From NCBI RefSeq assembly GCF_900636575.1, contig NZ_LR134293.1, positions 62,001 through 126,000 of the forward strand: DNA of 64,000 nucleotides, written 5' to 3'. Source of the stretch: Streptococcus canis. GTDB lineage: Bacteria > Bacillota > Bacilli > Lactobacillales > Streptococcaceae. Position 1 is the stretch's first letter, and every line of letters starts with the position of its first letter. Shown piece by piece: positions 54,103-63,878 of the stretch. The notes beneath the pieces are model-generated. The model did no database searches and was not told where the DNA came from. It saw only the letters and a program-made list of their open reading frames with translations. A program made the position numbers and the translations under genes.

Positions 54103-54492
54103 ATGATTACAAAATCAACAACAATGCTTTACGTCACAGACACAGAGGCCGCCCTACGATTCTGGACTGAACAAGTGGGCTTTGTCTTAATTGATCAAGC
54201 GCAACAAGAAGGAACTTCCTCCTATGAGGTTGCCCCAAATAAGGAATCAGCTATAAGCTTTGGCTTACACAACAAGGAAGTCGTGGCTGCTGCTAATCCT
54301 GATATGGATCTAGGCTTTCCATCTCTTTTATTTGAAACAGATCACCTTCAGGCAGAATACGAGCGCCTAACAGCTGCTGGTATAACAACCAATCCTATTA
54401 TGGAATACCAAGGCATGATTCATTTCACCTTCTCTGATAATGAAGGTCATTATATCGCTGTTCGTCAATCAAAATCAGGTAAAGGAGCTTAG
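54103..54492 (+). CDS. VOC-superfamily (glyoxalase/dioxygenase fold) protein
   Basis: A 129-residue protein from MITKSTTMLYVTD, with GGAGAGAG upstream. Two beta-alpha-beta-beta-beta repeats of the vicinal oxygen chelate fold are visible (LYVTDTEAALRFWTEQVGF and SLLFETDHLQAEYERLTAAG ... FSDNEGHYIAVRQ). Function cannot be assigned. It is followed one base later by a second VOC-like gene. Confidence 0.85.
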   Translation: MITKSTTMLYVTDTEAALRFWTEQVGFVLIDQAQQEGTSSYEVAPNKESAISFGLHNKEVVAAANPDMDLGFPSLLFETDHLQAEYERLTAAGITTNPIMEYQGMIHFTFSDNEGHYIAVRQSKSGKGA

Positions 54493-54493
54493 T

Positions 54494-54916
54494 ATGGTTA
54501 CTGCCATTAATGTTTATCTCGTTACTGATGGTAACGGTCAAGAGGCTGTCGCATTCTACCAAGAGGTTTTTCAAGCAAAAGTGGTTAATCTGCTCTTATG
54601 GAAAGATGGTGTTCCTGATTGCCCGAAAACGCATGAACATCTTGTCCTCAACGCTCAACTAGATATTGATGGTATTCGCTTGGATCTCTCAGATGAAAAT
54701 CCTGATGTGGATTATCAAGCTGGTGTCAATATGACGGCTTCTATTATGGTAGGTAGCATCGAAGAAGCCCAGCGCATTTACGATAAGTTGATCATCAATG
54801 CTAAGGCAATCAACCTTCCCCTCCAAGAAACCTTCTGGAGCCCTGCCTATGCTAATATTACCGATCAATTTGGAATGATGTGGCAATTAAATACCGAATT
54901 AAAAACAGAACATTAA
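54494..54916 (+). CDS. PhnB-like VOC-superfamily protein
   Basis: A 140-residue protein starting MVTAINVYLVTDGNGQEAVAFYQEVF, with AAAGGAG before the ATG; the longer frame from 54440 overlaps the previous gene and is rejected. The pattern GNGQEAVAFYQEVFQAKV ... ITDQFGMMWQL is that of PhnB/3-demethylubiquinone-like VOC proteins. Role unknown; cotranscribed with the preceding VOC gene. Confidence 0.85.
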   Translation: MVTAINVYLVTDGNGQEAVAFYQEVFQAKVVNLLLWKDGVPDCPKTHEHLVLNAQLDIDGIRLDLSDENPDVDYQAGVNMTASIMVGSIEEAQRIYDKLIINAKAINLPLQETFWSPAYANITDQFGMMWQLNTELKTEH

Positions 54917-54960
54917 AAAAAGAGACAGTCCTCCATCTTTAAGGGGGTGTCTCTTTTTTA
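54915..54960. terminator. Bidirectional terminator between VOC and ArsC-like genes
   Basis: Stem AAAGAGACA/TGTCTCTTT with A and T runs on either side, serving convergent genes. Confidence 0.85.
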
Positions 54961-54968
54961 TACTCCTT

Positions 54969-55325
54969 TTAAGAGAGATTTAAGCCTTGGTAAGGCTTGC
55001 GATAGCCAACTTGTAAGACTTGACCGTCCTTAATCAGAATAGGCCGCTTGATTAGCATACCATCTACGGCTAAGAGTTCAGCAGCTTCGTCAAGGCTAAG
55101 CTTGTCTATCTTATCTTTAAGTCCCAATTCACGGTAGCTGTTACCACTGGTATTAAAGAAATTTTTGACGGTATAACCAGATGTTTCCATCCAGTGTTTG
55201 AGGTCCTGAGCTTTGGGTGGATTAGCTTTAATATCAATGGCTTCAAAGTCACTAACCAGTTGCTTTAATTCAGCCATGGCTCTTTGACAGGTACTGCATT
55301 TTGGGTATTGGTAGATAGTAATCAT
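54969..55325 (-). CDS. ArsC/Spx-family protein
   Basis: A 118-residue thioredoxin-fold protein with the CxxC pair Cys10-Cys13 (YPKCSTCQ) and the C-terminal LIKRPIL motif of the ArsC/Spx family. It could be an arsenate-reductase-like or YusI-type redox protein; it lacks features that would make it Spx (Gly52 context unclear). Overlaps the ogt stop by four bases. Confidence 0.85.
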   Translation of the reverse strand: MITIYQYPKCSTCQRAMAELKQLVSDFEAIDIKANPPKAQDLKHWMETSGYTVKNFFNTSGNSYRELGLKDKIDKLSLDEAAELLAVDGMLIKRPILIKDGQVLQVGYRKPYQGLNLS

Positions 55326-55846
55326 TTTTTCTCCTTTGTTACTAGTGATGTTTCATGCTTGAGTAACCAAGCTTTTTTATCTAGGCCGCCGGCATAACCT
55401 CTAAGCTGTCCATCTGCTGCTATCACACGGTGACAGGGAATAAAGAGACTTAGAGGATTACGGCCAATAGCTGCACCAACAGCTTGGGCCGATTGACAGG
55501 CAACTTGCGTTGCTAGTTGTCCATAGGTTATCGTTTCCCCATAAGGAATCTGGCACAAGGCTTCCCAAACGTTCTGTTGAAAAGGAGTTCCTTTTGGGGC
55601 TAAATTAATGGAAATAGCAGTTGGACTTCCTTCAAAATAAGTATCTAACCAACTGGCAGCCTCCTGCAGTATAAAATTCGTTCCTTTTTGAGGAAGGGAA
55701 GCAAGGCCCGCTTGGAAATAAGCCTGTCCTACAAACCAAGCCCCCACCAAAGCTTGATCTGATGCCACCAAAGATATTTTTCCTAATGGACTATTGTAAT
55801 AAAATTCTGTTAAGGTCATAAGTTGTGCTTTCTTCGTTTCAAACAT
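55322..55846 (-). CDS. ogt: Methylated-DNA--protein-cysteine methyltransferase
   Basis: A 174-residue Ogt/MGMT with the active-site motif IPCHRV (Cys138 in this numbering), RNPLSLF before it and the helix-turn-helix QIPYGETITYGQLA. It removes alkyl groups from O6-alkylguanine by suicide transfer. Start uncertain: neither the ATG at 55846 nor MTLTEFYY at 55819 has a strong ribosome binding site. Confidence 0.93.
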   Translation of the reverse strand: MFETKKAQLMTLTEFYYNSPLGKISLVASDQALVGAWFVGQAYFQAGLASLPQKGTNFILQEAASWLDTYFEGSPTAISINLAPKGTPFQQNVWEALCQIPYGETITYGQLATQVACQSAQAVGAAIGRNPLSLFIPCHRVIAADGQLRGYAGGLDKKAWLLKHETSLVTKEKK

Positions 55847-55887
55847 CTAGCAAAGACAGTGGCTAAACAGGATTCAGCGATCCTTCT

Positions 55888-56439
55888 CTATAAGCCATAG
55901 CGGCTATCTTCGTCTATTTCCTGATAGTCAGCCTGTTCATGACTCTTTTTGAGCTTTTGATAGGCCAAGCGTTCTCCTTCAACAATAACCTTGCCACAAT
56001 AAATGTAACCTAATTTCTCTAAAATATGCTGCATGATCTTATTTTTTTCATGAGTATCACAGCGAAAATCCTTTTGATCAAAGCCTTCGATTAAGCCCTG
56101 TAAAAAAGTTTGTGCAATGGTTTGCCCCTGATGGTTTTTAGATACCGCAATACGATGAAAGGTCACATAAGCTTGATTTGGCGTTCGCCACTGCCCATCG
56201 TAAATAGCATTGTAAGCTTCTTCATTACCATAAATTGCTGCCGCGTAGGCTACAATCGTCCCTTCATCATTTAGAGCCACATAAGCTTGACCTTTTAAAA
56301 TATCATCAATGATCACGTCTTCATTTGGGTAGCCATTTTGCCACTGGTCACTCCCATAAGTAGCAATCACCTTCTTAGCATCTTCAATCACGTTCATCAC
56401 TTGAGCCACTTCATTTGGAAAGGCTAGTCTAATGTCCAT
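55888..56439 (-). CDS. GNAT-family N-acetyltransferase
   Basis: A 183-residue protein from MDIRLAFPNEVAQVMNVI, chosen because AAGAGGA lies just upstream. The acetyl-CoA-binding region is visible in VTFHRIAVSKNHQGQTIAQTFLQG, and the C-terminal strand EKLGYIYCGKVIVEGERLAYQKL completes the fold. Acceptor unknown. Confidence 0.88.
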   Translation of the reverse strand: MDIRLAFPNEVAQVMNVIEDAKKVIATYGSDQWQNGYPNEDVIIDDILKGQAYVALNDEGTIVAYAAAIYGNEEAYNAIYDGQWRTPNQAYVTFHRIAVSKNHQGQTIAQTFLQGLIEGFDQKDFRCDTHEKNKIMQHILEKLGYIYCGKVIVEGERLAYQKLKKSHEQADYQEIDEDSRYGL

Positions 56440-56508
56440 TGTCATTCCTCTTTTCTTGGTTTCATTACTGGTATTTGGAGTCAAATGCTGCTATCATCGT
56501 CAATCAGA

Positions 56509-56683
56509 GCAAGCCCGCCCTCTTTGAGAAAAGCCTTGTCAAAAATAGCTCACATTTCTCCCACACTGTGGTGTCCTTATCAGTCATAAAGTTCTTGAGC
56601 TTGGCTTGTTCTAAAACAGATTTTGGTAAGATAGAAGGGTCAATAGAAAATAGATAAGGACTTACTCATACAGCACCTCTCTA
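56509..56683 (-). pseudogene. Small gene remnant with several stops
   Basis: The minus-strand frame MSKSLSIFY-stop ... TSQAQELYD-stop-stop-GHHSVGEM-stop-AIFDKAFLKEGGLALIDDDSSI is protein-like but holds four stops. Parent family not recognised. The cutC promoter (TGGTATAAT, 56754-56762) lies to its right on the other strand. Confidence 0.4.
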
Positions 56684-56786
56684 TAATACTAGTGAGTATA
56701 GCATAATGTACCTGATTTGACAAAGATGTTCCCCACCTGCTACATTAATTCATGGTATAATAATGAGAGATAAAGGAGATTTAAAA

Positions 56787-57416
56787 ATGATTAAAGAATT
56801 TTGTGCTGAGAACCTAACACTACTTCCAACCCTTAACGCTAGTCAAGTCAGTCGTGTGGAACTTTGTGACAACCTGGCTGTCGGAGGCACTACGCCATCT
56901 TATGGTGTCATCAAAGAAGCCTGCCAGCTTTTACACGATAAAAACATCAGTGTAGCAACCATGATTCGCCCTCGTGGTGGCAATTTTATCTATAACGACC
57001 TCGAACTAAAGGCTATGGAAGAAGACATTATCAAAGCCATTGAAGCTGGCTCAGATGCGCTTGTCTTGGGAATGCTAACCGCAGAAAATCAACTGGATAC
57101 CGAGGCCATCGAACACCTGTTACCTGCTACACAAGGCTTGCCACTGGTTTTCCACATGGCTTTTGACCTCATTCCGACTGCACAACAGCATCAAGCCCTT
57201 GACCAACTGATTGATTACGGCTTTGTACGTGTTTTGACCCATGGTTCACCTGAAGCTACTCCTATTGCAGACAATGTAGCACACCTTAAAAACCTTGTGA
57301 CTTATGCCAACAAACGTATTGAAATCATGATTGGAGGAGGTGTCACTGCTGAGAATTGCCAAAGTTTGAGTCAACTCACTGGAACGGCCATTGTCCACGG
57401 GACTAAAATCATTTAA
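56787..57416 (+). CDS. cutC: CutC family protein
   Basis: A 209-residue TIM-barrel protein. The start at MIKEFCAENLTLL has AAAGGAG eight bases upstream; the in-frame ATG at 56763 falls on the end of the -10 box and cannot be used. Motifs NLAVGGTTPSYG, MIRPRGGNFIYND and MIGGGVTAENC are typical. Named for copper homeostasis in E. coli, but the real activity is uncertain. Confidence 0.93.
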   Translation: MIKEFCAENLTLLPTLNASQVSRVELCDNLAVGGTTPSYGVIKEACQLLHDKNISVATMIRPRGGNFIYNDLELKAMEEDIIKAIEAGSDALVLGMLTAENQLDTEAIEHLLPATQGLPLVFHMAFDLIPTAQQHQALDQLIDYGFVRVLTHGSPEATPIADNVAHLKNLVTYANKRIEIMIGGGVTAENCQSLSQLTGTAIVHGTKII

Positions 57417-57422
57417 CCACCT

Positions 57423-57461
57423 AAAAGACCATCAATTGGAGATTTATTGATGGTCTTTTTT
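57423..57461. terminator. Bidirectional terminator between cutC and the DUF5684-like gene
   Basis: Stem AAAGACCATCAAT/ATTGATGGTCTTT with loop TGGAGATTT, followed by T on the plus side. Confidence 0.9.
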
Positions 57462-57857
57462 CTATGAGTTCAAAAGATGTGGCATAGGATGGTATTCTTC
57501 TGCCGTATAAGCTTTTCCAAAAGCCACTATCAAGGTAGCAATACCTGGGAAAAACAAACCAAATACTGCTAGACCCTTTGACCCTCCAAAAGCACGGACA
57601 TAGCAAAAGTGAACATAGTAATAATAAATAGCAATGACCCAACCAATAAAGTAAAACCATTTATTATCTTCTGAAAAAGTGATTTTGTGTTTGATAAAGC
57701 CTGCATAAAAAGGAATGAGGCTATACCATCCTTTATAACCCGCTCTTTTAAAGAGTCGCCAGTTAGCGATAAGGCATAATAAAGCTGATAATAGTAATAA
57801 AGCCAATATCATTCCGTATACTCCTAAAACAAGAACTGCTGCCTGATCTTCTGTCAT
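57462..57857 (-). CDS. DUF5684-like membrane protein
   Basis: A 131-residue protein with four hydrophobic segments and the loop WRLFKRAGYKGWYSLIPFYAGF, typical of small DUF5684-type membrane proteins (including signal-peptidase-fused relatives). Function unknown. It follows rsmI after 27 bp and probably ends this operon. Confidence 0.7.
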   Translation of the reverse strand: MTEDQAAVLVLGVYGMILALLLLSALLCLIANWRLFKRAGYKGWYSLIPFYAGFIKHKITFSEDNKWFYFIGWVIAIYYYYVHFCYVRAFGGSKGLAVFGLFFPGIATLIVAFGKAYTAEEYHPMPHLLNS

Positions 57858-57884
57858 TAGTTTTTCTCCTATATGTAAGATGAC

Positions 57885-58748
57885 TTATAAGTCATGGAAG
57901 TGTTGGTAAAGCTCTTGGCGATTAACCTGGTAAGCTTTAGCAATTGTTTTAATAGCCTGATTAGGCTTGGCACCTGCTTGAATTTCTTTTTGAACTAAAG
58001 CAATGAGGTCCACATCATCTGTCTGTTCTATCTTTTCCTCTGGATTAACTCCAGCCACAATCAGCAGACATTCCCCTTTAAGAGGGGTTTCCTCAAGGTA
58101 GGTCAAGATTTCTGAAATCGACCCCCGCTGGTATTCCTCAAAAAGCTTGGTCAATTCTCTGACAAGCACCACTTGACGGTCACCGTAGCAAGCCAACATA
58201 TTGGTCAAGGTATCCTTAACCCGATAGGGCGATTCATAGAAAATTTGTGTTTCTGGATAGCTACATTTATGGTCAAAAAATGTTTTTTGTTGCCCTGCTT
58301 TTCTGGGTAAGAATCCATAAAAAACGTGAGGTTGGGGAGCAAGCCCACTAGCAATCAAGGCTGTAATTCCTGCTGATGCTCCTGGTAAAGCAACCACCGT
58401 AATAGCATTGTCAATGGCGGCCTTGACCAAATCATGCCCAGGATCAGAAATAGAGGGCATTCCTGCATCAGAAACCTGAGCCAGTGACCGTCCTGATATT
58501 AATAAATCAATTAAATCAGGAATCTTCTCATAGGCATTGTGTTCATGAAAGCTGATTTGCTTGGTAGCAATATCAAAATGTTTCAACAGAAGGCCCGTGT
58601 TTCGGGTGTCTTCAGCACAAATAAAATCAACTTCTTTTAAGGTTGCGACTGCTCTAAAGGTCATGTCTTGCAAATTGCCAATCGGGGTTGGAACCAAATA
58701 CAAGGTTCCGCTTGTTTTTTGATCTTTAAAACTTTTTTGAACTTGCAT
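57885..58748 (-). CDS. rsmI: 16S rRNA (cytidine-1402-2'-O)-methyltransferase
   Basis: A 287-residue SAM-dependent methyltransferase of the tetrapyrrole-methylase fold: LYLVPTPIGNLQDMTFRA at the start, CAEDTRNTG, SDAGMPSISDPG and GASAGITALIASGL. It modifies C1402 in the decoding centre. The yabA-rsmI order is normal in Firmicutes; four bases separate the genes. Confidence 0.96.
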   Translation of the reverse strand: MQVQKSFKDQKTSGTLYLVPTPIGNLQDMTFRAVATLKEVDFICAEDTRNTGLLLKHFDIATKQISFHEHNAYEKIPDLIDLLISGRSLAQVSDAGMPSISDPGHDLVKAAIDNAITVVALPGASAGITALIASGLAPQPHVFYGFLPRKAGQQKTFFDHKCSYPETQIFYESPYRVKDTLTNMLACYGDRQVVLVRELTKLFEEYQRGSISEILTYLEETPLKGECLLIVAGVNPEEKIEQTDDVDLIALVQKEIQAGAKPNQAIKTIAKAYQVNRQELYQHFHDL

Positions 58749-58752
58749 GCCC

Positions 58753-59076
58753 TTACTTTCTATCTAATAATTCTCTACAAAACATACATTCTTCATCATT
58801 CTCACGACGCTGCCCGTAGAAAAAATTACAGATATGAAAGCCCTCATCATAGATTCCTTCTAAATGATCTTTCCCTTGTTTGGAAGGATTTTTTGCCAAA
58901 TTCTCCTGTTCTAATTGACTCAAGCGTTCTCGTAATTTTGTATTTTCTAGGCGAAGAATGGTATTTTCTTCTACCAATGATTGGACTTGTTTTTTCATAG
59001 CTTCAATTTCAGCTAAAGTAACCATTAAATTTTGTGAAAATCCATCAAAAGCATCGAATAATTCTTTTTTATTCAC
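58753..59076 (-). CDS. yabA: Replication initiation control protein YabA
   Basis: A 107-residue protein with an N-terminal coiled coil (about 10-60, leucine-rich [19 protein letters not shown]) and a C-terminal zinc-binding end ([20 protein letters not shown], one His and three Cys). It binds DnaA and DnaN to restrain initiation. Its start overlaps the end of ricT. Confidence 0.95.
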   Translation of the reverse strand: MNKKELFDAFDGFSQNLMVTLAEIEAMKKQVQSLVEENTILRLENTKLRERLSQLEQENLAKNPSKQGKDHLEGIYDEGFHICNFFYGQRRENDEECMFCRELLDRK

Positions 59077-59869
59077 CTACTTTAACCTCCTCTAAAGCGT
59101 AAGTTACCAAGGTCAACTGGTCTTTCAACCGCACCTTAATAGTGTCCGTAAAAATGTCAATGGCTGCTACTGTTGCAGGACCATCACTTGTCTCTACTAT
59201 GGTACCATAATCAGGAAATTTTTTCTTGTTTTCCTGATAAAAGCTATCCTCATATTGGAGACAACATAAGAGACGACCACAGTAGCCTGTTGATTTGCCA
59301 GAATTGAGAGAGAGTCCTTGATTTTTCAACATTTTAATAGAAACTGTTGGAAATTCTCCCAAAAAACTCGAACAACAAAGTGGACGACCACACGGTCCTA
59401 AGCCACCGTAAATCTTAGCTTCCTCACGACTATTAATTTGATGCAATTCAATCCTGGTCTTAAAATAAGCTGCTAAATCTTTTAACAGTTGCCGAAAATC
59501 AACGCGTTCTTCAGCTGAAAAGGTAATCAAGACATAATTGCGCTCCAAAGGAAAGACAATATCGATAAGTTTCATGTCCAACCCATTTTTGGCAATCAAA
59601 GCCACTACTTCTGCCTTTGACGCTGCTGCAAACCTAGCATTGTCCTCAAATGCCTTTGTATCCATAAGCGTAGCAGATCTTACAACAGTTGGTAATCCCT
59701 TGGGAAGACTAGTCTCTGAAAAGGCCTTTTTCACTTGATAAACTTTTGCTAGATGGCTCCCTTTGCCATCTTTGACCACTACTAAAGTTTCCACGGGAAA
59801 ATCCTGCTCTGTCAAAGCATATTTGACAAGTTCCGATTCCCCATAACGAATCCCAATTGCGCTTATCAT
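59069..59869 (-). CDS. ricT: PSP1-domain protein RicT (YaaT)
   Basis: A 266-residue protein from [17 protein letters not shown]; the ATG overlaps the holB stop (ATGA), so the longer frame is rejected. The PSP1 domain holds a conserved Cys-rich region ([19 protein letters not shown] ... [15 protein letters not shown]) that can bind an iron-sulphur cluster. In B. subtilis RicT joins YlbF and YmcA in the complex that aids RNase Y; a YlbF-like gene lies 2.5 kb away here. Confidence 0.92.
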   Translation of the reverse strand: MISAIGIRYGESELVKYALTEQDFPVETLVVVKDGKGSHLAKVYQVKKAFSETSLPKGLPTVVRSATLMDTKAFEDNARFAAASKAEVVALIAKNGLDMKLIDIVFPLERNYVLITFSAEERVDFRQLLKDLAAYFKTRIELHQINSREEAKIYGGLGPCGRPLCCSSFLGEFPTVSIKMLKNQGLSLNSGKSTGYCGRLLCCLQYEDSFYQENKKKFPDYGTIVETSDGPATVAAIDIFTDTIKVRLKDQLTLVTYALEEVKVGE

Positions 59870-60738
59870 GACATCACCATATATTCTAATGTGTTTTGGA
59901 AATTGACATTGCTTTGCCACATGAGCCTAGCCTGATAGACAGCCTCCAATTGTTGACAACTTGTTTGCGACTGTTCTCTTGCCAAAAGCAGGGTTAAGAG
60001 AGTTAAAACCAAATCTTGCTCCTCTTTTTCAGTCGCCAATTGTACCAGACGATTCAAAGCTAAGTAAGCCTGCAACTGGTCTTTCAGCCAAATAAAGACA
60101 AAACGCTCTGTTTGCGCCATCACCTCCAGCACCTTACTATTTTGTGCCAAGTCTTTCAACTGGTCGGTATTCTTAGCTAATTTAGCCAATAAATCAGCTT
60201 GACTTTTTAGCAAGCCTTGCTCTTGGGCTAATTGAAAGAGATAGGTTTCGTTTTTAGGAAATTGAAACACCTGAGTTCGACTTTTAATGGTTGGAAGTAC
60301 CTGATTATCATCATTGGTCAATAAAAAAATGTAGGTATGCCCTTGAGGCTCTTCAATGTATTTCAAGAGGCTATTTGCAGCATTGACATGCATTTTGTCA
60401 CAGTCTTTGATAATAAAGACCTGTCGTTTGCCTTCATAACCTGTTTGAGAAAAGTTAGCCATCATCTCTTTTACCGTTTCGGTTTTGATCACTTGGCCAG
60501 TTGGTTCCAAGACCGTCACATCGGCAAAATCACCTTGATCAATCAAATGACAGGAGCGACAATGCCCGCAAGGTGTTTGACCATTTGTGTATTCACAAAA
60601 AATCACCTTGGCTAAAAAAAGAGCCATCTCGGCATTGGCAAAATCACCCGAAAAAAGATAGGCATGGTTTAGACGGTCCTTCTTTAAAATTTCTTGAAAT
60701 GCTTGATAGACTTTGGGAGCCTTCTGTGCTAAATCCAT
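59866..60738 (-). CDS. holB: DNA polymerase III delta' subunit
   Basis: A 290-residue clamp-loader subunit with the zinc-binding CEYTNGQTPCGHCRSC and the AAA+ sensor region (NAANSLLKYIEEP). Walker A is not functional, as is usual for delta'. It helps load the sliding clamp. It lies between tmk and ricT in the standard order. Confidence 0.94.
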   Translation of the reverse strand: MDLAQKAPKVYQAFQEILKKDRLNHAYLFSGDFANAEMALFLAKVIFCEYTNGQTPCGHCRSCHLIDQGDFADVTVLEPTGQVIKTETVKEMMANFSQTGYEGKRQVFIIKDCDKMHVNAANSLLKYIEEPQGHTYIFLLTNDDNQVLPTIKSRTQVFQFPKNETYLFQLAQEQGLLKSQADLLAKLAKNTDQLKDLAQNSKVLEVMAQTERFVFIWLKDQLQAYLALNRLVQLATEKEEQDLVLTLLTLLLAREQSQTSCQQLEAVYQARLMWQSNVNFQNTLEYMVMS

Positions 60739-60753
60739 TCCTATCCTCCTTTA

Positions 60754-61389
60754 CTAAGTTTCCAACAAAGCTAGAACATGCTGCAAGGCAGCCTCAACAA
60801 CTGCTGCTAGCGATTTTGAGGCATCAATGGTTACAATCCGATTTGACTGCTCTTTGGCTAAGGCTAAATAACCTTGGCGCACTCGCTGGTGCATGTTCTC
60901 TTTTTCCAAATCCAAACGGTTAACCTCTCGATTTTTATTGGCTGCAATACGAGCCAAACCAATCTCAGATGGCACATCAAAATAAAGGGTCAAATCAGGC
61001 TCCAAGCCGTCTGTCGCAAATCTGTTGAGCCATTGAATGTCAGCTTTTGAGAGCCCCCGACCTGCACCTTGGTAAGCCACAGAACTATCAGTAAAGCGAT
61101 CAATAAAGACTAGTTGACCTGCTTCAAGAGCTGGTAATACTTTCTCCACCAAGTGCTGCCTTCGAGCTGCAATGTAAAGCAAGAGTTCAGTTTTGGGATC
61201 CATTGCCGTGTGCTTGACATCCAAAATAAGCTCTCGAATATGTTCTGAAATGGCAACGCCGCCTGGTTCTCTTGTCGTCACAATCTCTTGGCTAATGCGC
61301 TCTTTTAACAGAGGAACGACTTGTTCCAAAACACTAGTTTTTCCTGCGCCATCTGGTCCTTCGACCGTGATAAGTTTTCCTGTAATCAT
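60754..61389 (-). CDS. tmk: Thymidylate kinase
   Basis: A 211-residue kinase with P-loop GPDGAGKT (11-18), the DRx motif [18 protein letters not shown] and the LID region RGEVNR-like ([12 protein letters not shown]). It converts dTMP to dTDP. First gene of tmk-holB-ricT-yabA-rsmI. Confidence 0.96.
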   Translation of the reverse strand: MITGKLITVEGPDGAGKTSVLEQVVPLLKERISQEIVTTREPGGVAISEHIRELILDVKHTAMDPKTELLLYIAARRQHLVEKVLPALEAGQLVFIDRFTDSSVAYQGAGRGLSKADIQWLNRFATDGLEPDLTLYFDVPSEIGLARIAANKNREVNRLDLEKENMHQRVRQGYLALAKEQSNRIVTIDASKSLAAVVEAALQHVLALLET

Positions 61390-61483
61390 CTGACTTCCTT
61401 CGTTTTATATTAGTTCTATTTTACCAAAAATTGCCCAAAAAAACACTGCCAATTCTCTTAGCAGTGCGCGATTTTTATGTCAA

Positions 61484-62010
61484 CTCAGGCTTTGCGATTG
61501 TTTTTTCGACAGATGCCACAGTAACTCCTATCGCTGCCAGCCATTCGGCTAACCATTTAGGTGCGGTTGTTCCATCTAGTTGCATCTCAATCACTGTTTT
61601 CCATTAGAACAAGTAGCCACAACGATGCGGCGAACATCAAGGTTATCTTGTGATAAACAATCCGCAATTTTGGTCAGAACACCAACAACACAATCTGCCA
61701 AGAGCACCAGACAAATACTTTATAAGCCATAACCGAAAACCTCTAAAAAAGCTTTAAAGACATCACGGTCGGTGATAATACCAAAACCACTTGATTGTTT
61801 TGAATAACAGGTAGGACACCCACTTTGTAGGCCATCATTTCCTAAATGGTATCTTCCAAACTAGCATCAGATCCAACTGTCATAATCTAGCGAATCATGA
61901 TGTCCTGAATGTTAGCTTTATTGAGTAAATAAATCATCTCATCGCTAGATAAGCTTGTTGCCTTTGACAGGCTTGCATCTGCTATAGTTTTCTCGGTCAC
62001 AAGTCCAACT
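61484..62010 (-). pseudogene. CBS-domain (AcuB-like) protein pseudogene
   Basis: On the minus strand, GLVTEKTIADASLSKATSLSSDEMIYLLNKANIQDIMIR-stop-IMTVGSDASLEDTI-stop-EMMAYKVGVLPVIQNNQ, then a frameshift into GIITDRDVFKAFLE. These are the two CBS motifs of streptococcal AcuB-like proteins of about 218 residues. The N-terminal part is lost and at least two stops and one frameshift are present. A degraded ACT-like part lies toward 61500. Confidence 0.75.
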
Positions 62011-62134
62011 AAAATCAAAAAAAGCGGGCAAGTTCACACATTCATTGTGAGCTGCACCACTTCTTTTTTAAGGATAGTAAAAGACTGTTTTCCCAGCACT
62101 CCTTCTTACAAACGAATGAGTAGAGACTGAAGAA

Positions 62135-62422
62135 TTAAGCCTGACTTAACCCTTCAGCTGGTGTACTATTTTCTTCGCGGTGAAGATTCCCAACAAACTG
62201 ACGATCAATGTCATCAAAAGCTGATGGTTTAACCTCTTTCACAAATTTCAAACGACTGATTTCTTCAACTTTCGTTTCCAAATCATCCTTGTTAATATAA
62301 ATCACTAAGTAACGAGAGCGTTTGGAATGGTAATACAAATCTCCAAATTTTAATAATTTTCTAGCATCTCGGTTATAATACAGGTAAACAACGAGTCCTA
62401 TGCGTTCTTGTTTTTGAAACAT
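62135..62422 (-). CDS. ylbG: YlbG family (UPF0298) protein
   Basis: A 95-residue protein containing [35 protein letters not shown], the hallmark of this family found across Firmicutes. It starts inside the stop codon of ylbF (TAATG), so the two are coupled. Function unknown, probably a small RNA- or protein-binding fold. It ends 25 bases before the decayed CBS gene region. Confidence 0.9.
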   Translation of the reverse strand: MFQKQERIGLVVYLYYNRDARKLLKFGDLYYHSKRSRYLVIYINKDDLETKVEEISRLKFVKEVKPSAFDDIDRQFVGNLHREENSTPAEGLSQA

Positions 62423-62868
62423 TATAAGCCCTTTTCTTTGATATTTTGATATGGTCCTGATGAGTGTCTCGGTCTTTTAGATGCTAAGGGAAGTCCCGTA
62501 TCCACAAAAATACTCTCAGACACTGCGCCAGCAATTTCTTCAGAAATGTTAGCCAAAATCACTTGAAAATCAACCTGTGCCAAGCGCATAGCAACTACCA
62601 GAGGATGACAATCAAGAGACCGTTTTTGCGCTAGCATCTCTCGGCGTAACTGCCTCACCTCTGGCCTATAAGCCTGTAAGGTCTCGCTGGCTGCATAGCT
62701 TTGTTTGATGTTCTGAAACTTTCTCATCTCAACTTGCAAACTCATATCTGCTTCAACAGCTGCTTTAGCCTCAGCATAAGCCTTGTATTGAGGCATTTCT
62801 TTAAGATCTGCCACTAGCTGATCAACAGCTTCTTCAATGGCGATAAATTCTTCACTAATGACTAACAT
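62422..62868 (-). CDS. ylbF: YlbF/YmcA family protein
   Basis: A 148-residue helical protein from [18 protein letters not shown]; the frame continues upstream for 27 codons, but those overlap the promoter-like region and are not family-like. The YlbF/DUF964 core is [25 protein letters not shown]...FQNIKQSY. In B. subtilis YlbF works with YmcA and RicT to guide RNase Y and to aid competence and sporulation. Confidence 0.88.
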   Translation of the reverse strand: MLVISEEFIAIEEAVDQLVADLKEMPQYKAYAEAKAAVEADMSLQVEMRKFQNIKQSYAASETLQAYRPEVRQLRREMLAQKRSLDCHPLVVAMRLAQVDFQVILANISEEIAGAVSESIFVDTGLPLASKRPRHSSGPYQNIKEKGL

Positions 62869-63090
62869 AATTTGATTATACCACACTTTAAGCAAAAGGT
62901 AAGGAAGGAGAAAGAGACCTGTTTCAAAAAAATAGACAAATGTAGGCACACAGTGATTGATGTTTCCATCAGATTAACAACGAAAAGAACAACTCTACTA
63001 ACAGGCAACATAAAATGGTCAGCAACAGCTTTCAAGATGACTTTCAAAATCAATAACATCACTGTTGAGAAAACATCTGCTCAAGAAAAG
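62869..63090. other. Gap between clpP terminator and ylbF
   Basis: Contains the ylbF promoter region (TATAATC-like near 62874-62880 on the minus strand) and a plus-strand 91-codon frame (62872-63147) that crosses the clpP terminator, lacks a ribosome binding site and is judged spurious. Confidence 0.4.
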
Positions 63091-63132
63091 CAAAATGACC
63101 AGTCTCTCCTAGTCATTAGAGGAAACTGGTCA
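63091..63132 (-). terminator. Terminator of clpP
   Basis: On the minus strand, stem TGACCAGT(TTCCTCTA)/(GGAGAG)ACTGGTCA, then TTTTGCTTTTC. Confidence 0.8.
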
Positions 63133-63156
63133 CGTCAGGTTTTTTAAGTCAAGCCT

Positions 63157-63747
63157 TTATTTTAATTCGTTGTTTTCCATAATCTCGTCAATAAAACCAT
63201 AAGCTAAGGTTTCTTCGGCACTCATCCAATAGTCACGTTCAGCATCTTTGTGAACTTGTTTAATGGTTTTTCCAGCATTTTGTGCCAAGATTTTTTCTAA
63301 ACGGTGACGTGTTTTCAAGAGGTGCTCTGCCGCAATAGCCATATCCGTTTGTTGTGTGCCACCACCTGTACCACCCATTGGTTGGTGAATCATGTATTCT
63401 GCATTTGGTAACATAAAGCGCTTGCCTTTAGTTCCTGATGAAGCAATGACAGTCCCCATAGAAGCCGCCATCCCCATCACAATAGTCTGAACATCAGCCT
63501 TGATAAAGTTCATAGTGTCTACAATAGCCAAACCCGCTGAGACAGAGCCACCAGGTGTATTGACATATAAATAAATATCTTTCGTATTGTCTTGAGCATC
63601 AAGGAATAAAAGCTGCGCAATGACAGAATTTGCCATATTATCTTCAACAGGACCTGTCAACATGATGATACGGTCTTTTAACAAGCGTGAATAAATGTCG
63701 TAAGAACGTTCGCCACGACTGGTTTGTTCAATAACAACAGGAATCAT
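63157..63747 (-). CDS. clpP: ATP-dependent Clp protease proteolytic subunit
   Basis: A 196-residue ClpP from [17 protein letters not shown], the normal start. Catalytic triad Ser96 (GMAASMGT), His121 (IHQPMGG) and Asp172. It forms the tetradecameric barrel fed by ClpC, ClpE or ClpX. Expression is controlled by CtsR through the operator in its promoter. Downstream of upp, as in other streptococci. Confidence 0.98.
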   Translation of the reverse strand: MIPVVIEQTSRGERSYDIYSRLLKDRIIMLTGPVEDNMANSVIAQLLFLDAQDNTKDIYLYVNTPGGSVSAGLAIVDTMNFIKADVQTIVMGMAASMGTVIASSGTKGKRFMLPNAEYMIHQPMGGTGGGTQQTDMAIAAEHLLKTRHRLEKILAQNAGKTIKQVHKDAERDYWMSAEETLAYGFIDEIMENNELK

Positions 63748-63834
63748 AAAAAATCTCCAATCTACAAAGGATTGACAGTGGTAATTTGTAGGCACTAGCC
63801 ACCACTCGTCTCCTCTTTTATAATGATTGACCTT

Positions 63835-63864
63835 ATTATAATCTTTTGGTCAAAAAAGGTCAAA
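63835..63864 (-). promoter_or_regulatory. clpP promoter with CtsR operator
   Basis: On the minus strand, -35 TTGACC (63858-63863), 17-base spacer, -10 TATAAT (63835-63840). The plus strand reads GGTCAAAAAAGGTCAAA at 63848-63864, an exact CtsR heptad repeat (GGTCAAA, three bases, GGTCAAA), covering the -35 region. Confidence 0.9.
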
Positions 63865-63878
63865 TAATAAACTTACTT

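Noticed and set aside
62872..63147. 91-codon plus-strand ORF between ylbF and clpP
   Set aside because: Runs through the clpP terminator hairpin, Lys/Thr-rich random-looking, no ribosome binding site.
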